Assembly (NCBI RefSeq): GCF_025602895.1
Contig: NW_026516484.1
Span: forward strand, 1-33,056
DNA: 33,056 nt
Origin: Polychytrium aggregatum
Taxonomy: Eukaryota; Chytridiomycota; Chytridiomycetes; Polychytriales
Direction of reading: 5' to 3'
The notes beneath the pieces were generated by a model. That model saw nothing but the letters and a program-made list of their open reading frames with translations, was not told where the DNA came from and did no database searches. Position 1 is the first letter of the stretch. Each line of letters starts with the position of its first letter. Below are positions 25,101-33,056 of this stretch, one piece after another. Both the position numbers and the translations under genes were made by a program.

Positions 25101-25873
25101 TCAACCAGGTCATCGAGCAGTATTTGCGTATCCATTGCAATTACCTGCAAGACGACTGGACCCTTCACCTTCCCCTTGCCGAGTTCACTTACAACAACTC
25201 GGAAAACACCTCCACTGGCATGACTCCCTTCTTTGCAGTCCATGGCCATCACCCCATTTTCGATCCCTCTATCATTCGTGATCCCTCTGTTGTGCCCTCT
25301 GCCGAAGAACGTGTCGACCGACTTCAGACCGTTCTCGAGGATCTCAAGGCCAACCTCCGGGTTGCCCAAGAGTCCTACACTGTGCAGGCCAACAAATCCC
25401 GTCTCCCCACTCCCGACATCTCCGTTGGCGACCTCGTTTTTCTGGATCGTCGCCACATTCGCACCCTTCGTCCCTCCAACAAGCTTGACCAGAAAAAGCT
25501 TGGCCCCTTTAAAGTTCTTCGCCGCATCAACCCCGTTGCCTTTGAGCTTAAACTCCCTTCCACACTTAAAGTTCACCCCGTTTTCCATGTATCCCTCCTT
25601 GAACCCCGAACGAAGGACATTGTTCCCGAGTTCACCCAACCAGAACCACCTCCCATTCTTGTTAACTCCCAGGAAGAGTTTGAGGTCGAGACTGTTCTCG
25701 ATTCTCGGCTCTTCCGTGGTCGCTTACAGTACTTGGTTCAGTGGAAGGGCTATTCCGAGACTGACCGGTCTTGGGAGCCCGCTGCCAATGTTTCCCACGC
25801 CACTGATCTTGTTGCTGACTTCCACCTTCGCTATCCCTCAAAGCCGAAGGCGACGTCCGGAGTTCGTCGCTAA
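22055..25873 (+). CDS. Pol polyprotein of Ty3 copy C: protease, RT, RNase H, integrase, chromodomain
   Basis: Same length and motif positions as the copy B Pol: DDG at 57-59, YLDD at 488-491, integrase H848/H855/C885/C888 and D918/D978/E1014, and the C-terminal chromodomain. By eye it differs from copy B at one residue, SEVDFLG instead of SEVNFLG, sharing Asp with copy A, so the Asn in copy B is the derived state. The frame is open from the frameshift site to the TAA at 25871-25873. With intact LTRs, primer site and polypurine tract, this copy and copy B are the best candidates for active elements. Confidence 0.95.
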   Translation, partial: CSQPSSTSQVSEVVCSAIRTSSPSDSSLSDDKLLLPATLIVMSLSGPVSISLSVFIDDGCSALALIDPAFADLHKLSLIPLSTPYSVSLADGSSAGFIRFQTAPLTLTIGSHTESISFLVTRLSTTPITLGLPWMRLHNPVVNWKSLSLSFSDPSCLADGHILADVSASSLDTPSASGSSPPPSGTSPLTPPPSGPSLTPVPSFGTSPSLSSRLDSASLSEEPTALSSPDIELVNAASLLRLAREDKLDIFAAQMDIRPPSPETYPTVSIRSVLTTKVYAESGTPVDSRGVPLKYNEFGDVFSLKSDPPSSLPPHRPYDLSIEFVRTEDGKEPRLPKPGKVYPLSPAEESALSEYLTNALARGWISKSSSPVGAPCFFVKKPNGGLRLCVDYRGLNAITKKNRYPLPLFQDLLDKLSSARVFSHLDLPDAYHLVRVKKGDEWKTAFVCKSGSFEYNVIPFGLSNAPAAFQFFMNDIFSDLLGVCVVIYLDDILIFSKDPQEHEEHVKLVLSRLREHSLKVNPAKCSFDLSEVDFLGMIISADGIKMDPAKVEAVSLWPVPSSARDIQVFIGFANFYRRFVKDFSALARPLTSLTTKSSTFSWSPEAQEAFDSLKLSFTSAPILRYFDFSKPAVIEPDASDFALGAVLSQFDPDGALHPVAFHSRQFRPAEVNYDTHDKELLAIVDSFTAWRHYLMAADPDIPTLVFSDHQNLTRFTAASQLSRRQFRWAQFLSDFAFRIYHRPGRLNTKADALSRRSDFEIKPGDSLHSTNFLQLFESISLDSITVIGSNPDFLSEIRAATLSCSLLSDFNAKRLDGDYSFRDGLLYFKDLIVVPSPELQLKVFEQRHCSAAAGHFGLAKTVELVSRDFHWPRLRKSVRRFIANCEACQRAKPSRHSPYGLLHPLPVPSERWWDLSMDFITDLPPSNGFDSIFVVKDRLSKQAHFVPTTKTVTGEQTAELFLSHIFRLHGCPRSIVSDRGTQFTSAFWRRFNELLKTKISLSSAFHPETDGSTEVLNQVIEQYLRIHCNYLQDDWTLHLPLAEFTYNNSENTSTGMTPFFAVHGHHPIFDPSIIRDPSVVPSAEERVDRLQTVLEDLKANLRVAQESYTVQANKSRLPTPDISVGDLVFLDRRHIRTLRPSNKLDQKKLGPFKVLRRINPVAFELKLPSTLKVHPVFHVSLLEPRTKDIVPEFTQPEPPPILVNSQEEFEVETVLDSRLFRGRLQYLVQWKGYSETDRSWEPAANVSHATDLVADFHLRYPSKPKATSGVRR

Positions 25874-25885
25874 GGAAGGGGATGA
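25872..25885 (+). other. Polypurine tract, copy C
   Basis: AAGGAAGGGGATGA lies immediately before the 3' LTR, overlapping the pol stop codon. Confidence 0.85.
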
Positions 25886-26676
25886 TGTTAGGGATAGCTC
25901 CTGCTTGTTCTCCACTTTGACTGCACACTTGGCTATTCTTTTGCCTTTCTGTTTGTTTGTGTGTAGCCTTGCAGTTCCCCTCCGATTTTCCGCCTTTTGC
26001 CTGTCTTTTCCGCTCCTTCCGCACTTCCGTTTTCCCGCGCTGCTCCGCTTCCTTTGTCTTCTTCGCACGCGCCGGTTTGTTTGTGCACGCGCCTTGCTGC
26101 GATTGGTTGCAATTCGGCTGCCGGTCATGTGTCCCCCCACCGGTGACTCATGACCTGCCTGACCGCCCCGATCTCTTGTTCATCTCGCATGCATTTGCCC
26201 CAACCTTATACTTGACCAATCCGCTTCTTGGACGTTGAGTCACATTGCTTCGCCTTTGCACGTTTCTCCTGCCAGGTGCTTCGCTTTTGCTTGCGCCTCT
26301 CTCGCTTTGGTTCTCTGCCTGTCTCGGTGGTCCTTCTCGGCCCTCGTTCGTGCATCGCCCCCTTCGCCCTGCTCGATCGCCCACTTTTCCCTCCCTTGGC
26401 CGCCCTTCGCTGCCAAGTCCGGACTTGTCTATAAATAGCCTGACCCCCGCGATGTGTAGTCGAACCTTAGCGTTCAAAATAGGACTAAATAAAGTGCCTT
26501 CTACTTTATTCTCTGAGTGTTCCTCACGTCTCATTTCGAGACAAGTCTTATCTTGAACGGATCTTTGCTTCCCTCGCTCCCTCTCCGAGTCCACTTCGGA
26601 CTCTACCCTTGCTTTCCCTGAGCTCACTTCGAGCTCACTTCTTCTTTTGCCGTTGAGTCCCCTTTGGACTCTAACA
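25886..26676 (+). repeat. 3' LTR of Ty3 copy C (791 bp)
   Basis: It matches 20270-21060 by eye, including the private variants of copy C. It ends CTAACA at 26676 and is followed directly by satellite sequence. Confidence 0.95.
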
Positions 26677-26898
26677 GCCTTAACCCAGGCCTGAGCTCCA
26701 GTATAGACTCGAGCCTTGGGTTCAGGCTAAAACCTGACCTGTGGCAGTACCAGTGGCAGTTCAGAAGCATGGGTAGCTGGGGAAGTACTCTGGGTACTTC
26801 GGGGGATACTTTGAGTACTCTGGGTACTCTGGGAACTGTGGGAACTCCAGCAACAGGCGAGTGATGGGAATACGCGCTAGAAGCGTGGGAACAGTGAT

Positions 26899-26935
26899 AC
26901 GTGTGCTACGTGTGCTACGTGTGCTACGTGTGTGA
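26899..26935. repeat. 9-bp tandem repeat inside the satellite unit
   Basis: About four copies of a 9-bp GTGTGCTAC-like period, the last one altered. Confidence 0.85.
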
Positions 26936-27010
26936 CGGGGGGATACTACAGGCGATGTGTAGGATGACGGTAGTACTCAGAAGAGTCGAAGAATCGCTAA
27001 GATAGAATAG

Positions 27011-27418
27011 GCGCTGTGATCTCGCTGTGACCTCGGATTCTATATCACCCAGCCAGTTCTATCGGGCCCACTCTATAGTGGATCTGTGATCTGTGAAGTC
27101 CTTTGGACCTGGAGACCAGGGTTTGGCTCTAGAATTTTAAAATTTTAAAAAAAAACCCTCTGGCCATAGGCTGGAATCACGGGAGGATCACGGGCGAATG
27201 GCTGGGGTCTATCGGCACTGTGACCTCCCTGTGACCTCGGTTTCTATATGATCCAGGCAGTTCTATCTGGCTCACTCTACAGTGGGTCTGTGATCTGTGA
27301 AGTCCTTTGGACCTGGAGGACCAGGGTTTGGCTCTAGAATTTTAAAATTTTAAAAAACCCTCTGGCCATAGGCTGGAATCACGGGTGGATCACGGGCGGT
27401 GGATCACGGGTGGATCAT
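27011..27418. repeat. Direct duplication (about 204 bp) inside the satellite unit
   Basis: Two similar halves start at 27011 and 27215. Each carries CTGTGACCTC-type words, GATCTGTGAAGTCCTTTGG, an AT palindrome of form AATTTTAAAATTTT and GGATCACGGG words. The AT palindrome appears again, without the rest, near 27438-27453, and CTGTGACCTC words recur at 27610-27643. The unit therefore grew by internal duplication. Confidence 0.85.
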
Positions 27419-27860
27419 AGCCGGATGCCTGGCTGGATTTTGAAATTTTAAAATTGAAGAGGCCTGGGCGGTCCAAAAGATGGGCCGAGATCACAGATTC
27501 CATAATGAGATCACAGCAGTTTGATCTTCAATGGGGATCTGTATGCTGAGGCGCGCTTCCTCTGTGTCCAAGTCCAAGTCATGGTAGCAGACGACGCTGT
27601 TTTATGTAGGCTGTGACCTCCCTGTGACCTCCCTGTGACCTCGGTGCCTATATGTTTGGGTACTTTTTACAATGCGTGGTGGGCACAACCAATGGGCACG
27701 TACTGGCCACGTACTGGCCACGTACGGGTCACCCAATGTGCGCGGCATCCACGATCACGCTCGTGTTTGAAGCCAGTGGAGTCTACTATAGAGGCTTTGG
27801 GCGGGTATAGGGCAAGCTGCTGCAGTCTCTCCTATGGTATCCTCTATCTCCGTATATGTT

Positions 27861-28035
27861 CTACTACTATTACTACTACTACTATTACTACTACTACTAC
27901 CATACTACTACTATACTACTACTATACTCTTTTATTATATTGTATGATCTATTAGAATAGAATAGAAGAGAATAGAAGAGAATAGAATAGTATAGAAGAG
28001 AAGAGAATGGTATAGTATAGAATGGTATAGTACAG
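27861..28035. repeat. Microsatellite block of the satellite unit
   Basis: A (TAC/CTA)n trinucleotide run (about 27861-27928) is followed by a purine-rich run of AGAAT/AGAAG units (about 27955-28035). The trinucleotide run is where the last unit differs in length. Confidence 0.9.
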
Positions 28036-28100
28036 AAACAGCTACAATTGAATAGGATTGAATATATCATGGCTTGCTCACAGGCCAGGCCAGAGACCAC

Positions 28101-28160
28101 GGGCTTTAGGCCTTGGTACTTAGGCTTTAGGCTCTAGGCTTTAGGCTCCGGTTCTTAGGC
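28101..28160. repeat. Degenerate telomere-like block (TTTAGGC words)
   Basis: There are five TTAGGC words in 60 bp, several as CTTTAGGC. A C-strand counterpart (CCTAAACCC, CCCTAAAGCC, CCTTAACCC) is at 28320-28358, making a loose inverted pair. The similarity to TTAGG is suggestive only. Confidence 0.6.
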
Positions 28161-31100
28161 TCAGTGTCAAGCTGCAGCCTGTAATGGGTGTCTGGTCAGG
28201 GTTTGGTCTGGGCCGTGATAAGGCTATAGACATCAGCTCTTGCAGTGTTCTCTCTATATACTGCCCCAACACCAGCCCCAGTCCAGGCCTGAACGCGCGG
28301 TACAAGAGCGCAGGTCTGGGAACAGCCTAAACCCTGAGCCCTAAAGCCTAGCCTTAACCCAGGCCTGAGCTCCAGTATAGACTCGAGCCTTGGGTTCAGG
28401 CTAAAACCTGACCTGTGGCAGTACCAGTGGCAGTTCAGAAGCATGGGTAGCTGGGGAAGTACTCTGGGTACTTCGGGGGATACTTTGAGTACTCTGGGTA
28501 CTCTGGGAACTGTGGGAACTCCAGCAACAGGCGAGTGATGGGAATACGCGCTAGAAGCGTGGGAACAGTGATACGTGTGCTACGTGTGCTACGTGTGCTA
28601 CGTGTGTGACGGGGGGATACTACAGGCGATGTGTAGGATGACGGTAGTACTCAGAAGAGTCGAAGAATCGCTAAGATAGAATAGGCGCTGTGATCTCGCT
28701 GTGACCTCGGATTCTATATCACCCAGCCAGTTCTATCGGGCCCACTCTATAGTGGATCTGTGATCTGTGAAGTCCTTTGGACCTGGAGACCAGGGTTTGG
28801 CTCTAGAATTTTAAAATTTTAAAAAAAAACCCTCTGGCCATAGGCTGGAATCACGGGAGGATCACGGGCGAATGGCTGGGGTCTATCGGCACTGTGACCT
28901 CCCTGTGACCTCGGTTTCTATATGATCCAGGCAGTTCTATCTGGCTCACTCTACAGTGGGTCTGTGATCTGTGAAGTCCTTTGGACCTGGAGGACCAGGG
29001 TTTGGCTCTAGAATTTTAAAATTTTAAAAAACCCTCTGGCCATAGGCTGGAATCACGGGTGGATCACGGGCGGTGGATCACGGGTGGATCATAGCCGGAT
29101 GCCTGGCTGGATTTTGAAATTTTAAAATTGAAGAGGCCTGGGCGGTCCAAAAGATGGGCCGAGATCACAGATTCCATAATGAGATCACAGCAGTTTGATC
29201 TTCAATGGGGATCTGTATGCTGAGGCGCGCTTCCTCTGTGTCCAAGTCCAAGTCATGGTAGCAGACGACGCTGTTTTATGTAGGCTGTGACCTCCCTGTG
29301 ACCTCCCTGTGACCTCGGTGCCTATATGTTTGGGTACTTTTTACAATGCGTGGTGGGCACAACCAATGGGCACGTACTGGCCACGTACTGGCCACGTACG
29401 GGTCACCCAATGTGCGCGGCATCCACGATCACGCTCGTGTTTGAAGCCAGTGGAGTCTACTATAGAGGCTTTGGGCGGGTATAGGGCAAGCTGCTGCAGT
29501 CTCTCCTATGGTATCCTCTATCTCCGTATATGTTCTACTACTATTACTACTACTACTATTACTACTACTACTACCATACTACTACTATACTACTACTATA
29601 CTCTTTTATTATATTGTATGATCTATTAGAATAGAATAGAAGAGAATAGAAGAGAATAGAATAGTATAGAAGAGAAGAGAATGGTATAGTATAGAATGGT
29701 ATAGTACAGAAACAGCTACAATTGAATAGGATTGAATATATCATGGCTTGCTCACAGGCCAGGCCAGAGACCACGGGCTTTAGGCCTTGGTACTTAGGCT
29801 TTAGGCTCTAGGCTTTAGGCTCCGGTTCTTAGGCTCAGTGTCAAGCTGCAGCCTGTAATGGGTGTCTGGTCAGGGTTTGGTCTGGGCCGTGATAAGGCTA
29901 TAGACATCAGCTCTTGCAGTGTTCTCTCTATATACTGCCCCAACACCAGCCCCAGTCCAGGCCTGAACGCGCGGTACAAGAGCGCAGGTCTGGGAACAGC
30001 CTAAACCCTGAGCCCTAAAGCCTAGCCTTAACCCAGGCCTGAGCTCCAGTATAGACTCGAGCCTTGGGTTCAGGCTAAAACCTGACCTGTGGCAGTACCA
30101 GTGGCAGTTCAGAAGCATGGGTAGCTGGGGAAGTACTCTGGGTACTTCGGGGGATACTTTGAGTACTCTGGGTACTCTGGGAACTGTGGGAACTCCAGCA
30201 ACAGGCGAGTGATGGGAATACGCGCTAGAAGCGTGGGAACAGTGATACGTGTGCTACGTGTGCTACGTGTGCTACGTGTGTGACGGGGGGATACTACAGG
30301 CGATGTGTAGGATGACGGTAGTACTCAGAAGAGTCGAAGAATCGCTAAGATAGAATAGGCGCTGTGATCTCGCTGTGACCTCGGATTCTATATCACCCAG
30401 CCAGTTCTATCGGGCCCACTCTATAGTGGATCTGTGATCTGTGAAGTCCTTTGGACCTGGAGACCAGGGTTTGGCTCTAGAATTTTAAAATTTTAAAAAA
30501 AAACCCTCTGGCCATAGGCTGGAATCACGGGAGGATCACGGGCGAATGGCTGGGGTCTATCGGCACTGTGACCTCCCTGTGACCTCGGTTTCTATATGAT
30601 CCAGGCAGTTCTATCTGGCTCACTCTACAGTGGGTCTGTGATCTGTGAAGTCCTTTGGACCTGGAGGACCAGGGTTTGGCTCTAGAATTTTAAAATTTTA
30701 AAAAACCCTCTGGCCATAGGCTGGAATCACGGGTGGATCACGGGCGGTGGATCACGGGTGGATCATAGCCGGATGCCTGGCTGGATTTTGAAATTTTAAA
30801 ATTGAAGAGGCCTGGGCGGTCCAAAAGATGGGCCGAGATCACAGATTCCATAATGAGATCACAGCAGTTTGATCTTCAATGGGGATCTGTATGCTGAGGC
30901 GCGCTTCCTCTGTGTCCAAGTCCAAGTCATGGTAGCAGACGACGCTGTTTTATGTAGGCTGTGACCTCCCTGTGACCTCCCTGTGACCTCGGTGCCTATA
31001 TGTTTGGGTACTTTTTACAATGCGTGGTGGGCACAACCAATGGGCACGTACTGGCCACGTACTGGCCACGTACGGGTCACCCAATGTGCGCGGCATCCAC

Positions 31101-33056
31101 GATCACGCTCGTGTTTGAAGCCAGTGGAGTCTACTATAGAGGCTTTGGGCGGGTATAGGGCAAGCTGCTGCAGTCTCTCCTATGGTATCCTCTATCTCCG
31201 TATATGTTCTACTACTATTACTACTACTACTATTACTACTACTACTACCATACTACTACTATACTACTACTATACTCTTTTATTATATTGTATGATCTAT
31301 TAGAATAGAATAGAAGAGAATAGAAGAGAATAGAATAGTATAGAAGAGAAGAGAATGGTATAGTATAGAATGGTATAGTACAGAAACAGCTACAATTGAA
31401 TAGGATTGAATATATCATGGCTTGCTCACAGGCCAGGCCAGAGACCACGGGCTTTAGGCCTTGGTACTTAGGCTTTAGGCTCTAGGCTTTAGGCTCCGGT
31501 TCTTAGGCTCAGTGTCAAGCTGCAGCCTGTAATGGGTGTCTGGTCAGGGTTTGGTCTGGGCCGTGATAAGGCTATAGACATCAGCTCTTGCAGTGTTCTC
31601 TCTATATACTGCCCCAACACCAGCCCCAGTCCAGGCCTGAACGCGCGGTACAAGAGCGCAGGTCTGGGAACAGCCTAAACCCTGAGCCCTAAAGCCTAGC
31701 CTTAACCCAGGCCTGAGCTCCAGTATAGACTCGAGCCTTGGGTTCAGGCTAAAACCTGACCTGTGGCAGTACCAGTGGCAGTTCAGAAGCATGGGTAGCT
31801 GGGGAAGTACTCTGGGTACTTCGGGGGATACTTTGAGTACTCTGGGTACTCTGGGAACTGTGGGAACTCCAGCAACAGGCGAGTGATGGGAATACGCGCT
31901 AGAAGCGTGGGAACAGTGATACGTGTGCTACGTGTGCTACGTGTGCTACGTGTGTGACGGGGGGATACTACAGGCGATGTGTAGGATGACGGTAGTACTC
32001 AGAAGAGTCGAAGAATCGCTAAGATAGAATAGGCGCTGTGATCTCGCTGTGACCTCGGATTCTATATCACCCAGCCAGTTCTATCGGGCCCACTCTATAG
32101 TGGATCTGTGATCTGTGAAGTCCTTTGGACCTGGAGACCAGGGTTTGGCTCTAGAATTTTAAAATTTTAAAAAAAAACCCTCTGGCCATAGGCTGGAATC
32201 ACGGGAGGATCACGGGCGAATGGCTGGGGTCTATCGGCACTGTGACCTCCCTGTGACCTCGGTTTCTATATGATCCAGGCAGTTCTATCTGGCTCACTCT
32301 ACAGTGGGTCTGTGATCTGTGAAGTCCTTTGGACCTGGAGGACCAGGGTTTGGCTCTAGAATTTTAAAATTTTAAAAAACCCTCTGGCCATAGGCTGGAA
32401 TCACGGGTGGATCACGGGCGGTGGATCACGGGTGGATCATAGCCGGATGCCTGGCTGGATTTTGAAATTTTAAAATTGAAGAGGCCTGGGCGGTCCAAAA
32501 GATGGGCCGAGATCACAGATTCCATAATGAGATCACAGCAGTTTGATCTTCAATGGGGATCTGTATGCTGAGGCGCGCTTCCTCTGTGTCCAAGTCCAAG
32601 TCATGGTAGCAGACGACGCTGTTTTATGTAGGCTGTGACCTCCCTGTGACCTCCCTGTGACCTCGGTGCCTATATGTTTGGGTACTTTTTACAATGCGTG
32701 GTGGGCACAACCAATGGGCACGTACTGGCCACGTACTGGCCACGTACGGGTCACCCAATGTGCGCGGCATCCACGATCACGCTCGTGTTTGAAGCCAGTG
32801 GAGTCTACTATAGAGGCTTTGGGCGGGTATAGGGCAAGCTGCTGCAGTCTCTCCTATGGTATCCTCTATCTCCGTATATGTTCTACTACTATTACTACTA
32901 CTACTATTACTACTACTACCATACTACTACTATACTACTACTATACTCTTTTATTATATTGTATGATCTATTAGAATAGAATAGAAGAGAATAGAAGAGA
33001 ATAGAATAGTATAGAAGAGAAGAGAATGGTATAGTATAGAATGGTATAGTACAGAA

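Larger units (their letters stand above)
20270..26676 (+). mobile_element. Ty3/Gypsy chromovirus copy C, full length (6407 bp), no target duplication
   Basis: LTRs are 20270-21060 and 25886-26676, identical by eye and sharing private variants (GAGACAAGTC, GGACTCTACC). Gag and pol are complete. The left flank is LINE ORF2 (CCACC), the right flank is satellite (GCCTT), so the 5-bp duplication seen for the other insertions is missing. It is the same length and nearly the same sequence as copy B. Confidence 0.95.
26677..33056. repeat. Subtelomeric tandem satellite, 1674-bp unit, 3.8 copies in view
   Basis: Units start at 26677, 28351, 30025 and 31699, and the array runs off the window end. They look identical by eye apart from a 3-bp loss in the trinucleotide run of the last unit. 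No credible gene: the 106-, 67- and 82-codon open frames repeat with the unit, have low-complexity translations and no recognisable domain. The content of one unit is listed in the following entries; each recurs at +1674. Confidence 0.95.

Noticed and set aside
27635-28444. Small open frames (106, 67 and 82 codons) in the satellite
   Set aside because: They run through trinucleotide and AGAAT repeats, have no recognisable domain and simply recur every 1674 bp. Repetition alone does not make them genes.
26677-33056. Satellite as rDNA spacer, CRISPR array or tRNA cluster
   Set aside because: There is no rRNA or tRNA-like sequence, and unit length and structure do not fit short repeats with unique spacers.

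Overview
The window is a chromosome end, most likely from a fungus. It opens at base 1 with about 190 bp of C-strand telomere repeat, mostly the 5-nt unit CCTAA (TTAGG on the other strand). All coding capacity I can support belongs to retrotransposons; no host gene, rRNA or tRNA was recognised. The fungal call rests on Ty3/Gypsy chromoviruses with a C-terminal chromodomain and Tf1/sushi-like self-priming. I cannot name the species.

Layout from the tip inward. (1) Bases 194-4520 hold a 5'-truncated non-LTR retrotransposon (LINE) retaining only the ORF2 C-terminus, 3' UTR, AATAAA and a 15-A tail. A 3.1-kb internally deleted Ty3 element on the minus strand is inserted in it (519-3624, 227-bp LTRs, target duplication CACGG). 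(2) The A tail runs directly into 27 bp of CCTAA repeat (4521-4547), which abuts the 5' end of a second LINE. (3) That LINE has ORF1 (4701-6502 continued at 19324-19807) and the APE-endonuclease start of ORF2 (19804-20269). ORF1 is split by Ty3 copy A (6503-19318, duplication CATGG). Copy A is itself split in pol by Ty3 copy B of the same family (8601-15007, duplication TCCTG). ORF2 is cut by a third copy, C (20270-26676), which has no matching target duplication. (4) From 26677 to the end there is a tandem satellite of 1674-bp units, 3.8 of them in view.

How the parts fit. The LINEs look telomere-associated: sense strand, poly(A), then CCTAA is the product expected if a TTAGG 3' end primes reverse transcription, as proposed for other telomeric non-LTR elements. 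The 791-bp-LTR Ty3 family encodes Gag and a -1 frame Pol (protease, RT, RNase H, DD35E integrase, chromodomain). It carries a textbook -1 frameshift signal (GGGAAAT plus a 17-bp stem-loop with the gag stop in the loop). Its primer-binding site is complementary to its own predicted RNA 5' end, and its leader contains a poly(A) hairpin and four small hairpins. By eye, LTR pairs differ by at most one base, so insertions are recent. Removing the insertions in coordinate terms leaves all interrupted frames open, and these frames show no internal stop codons.
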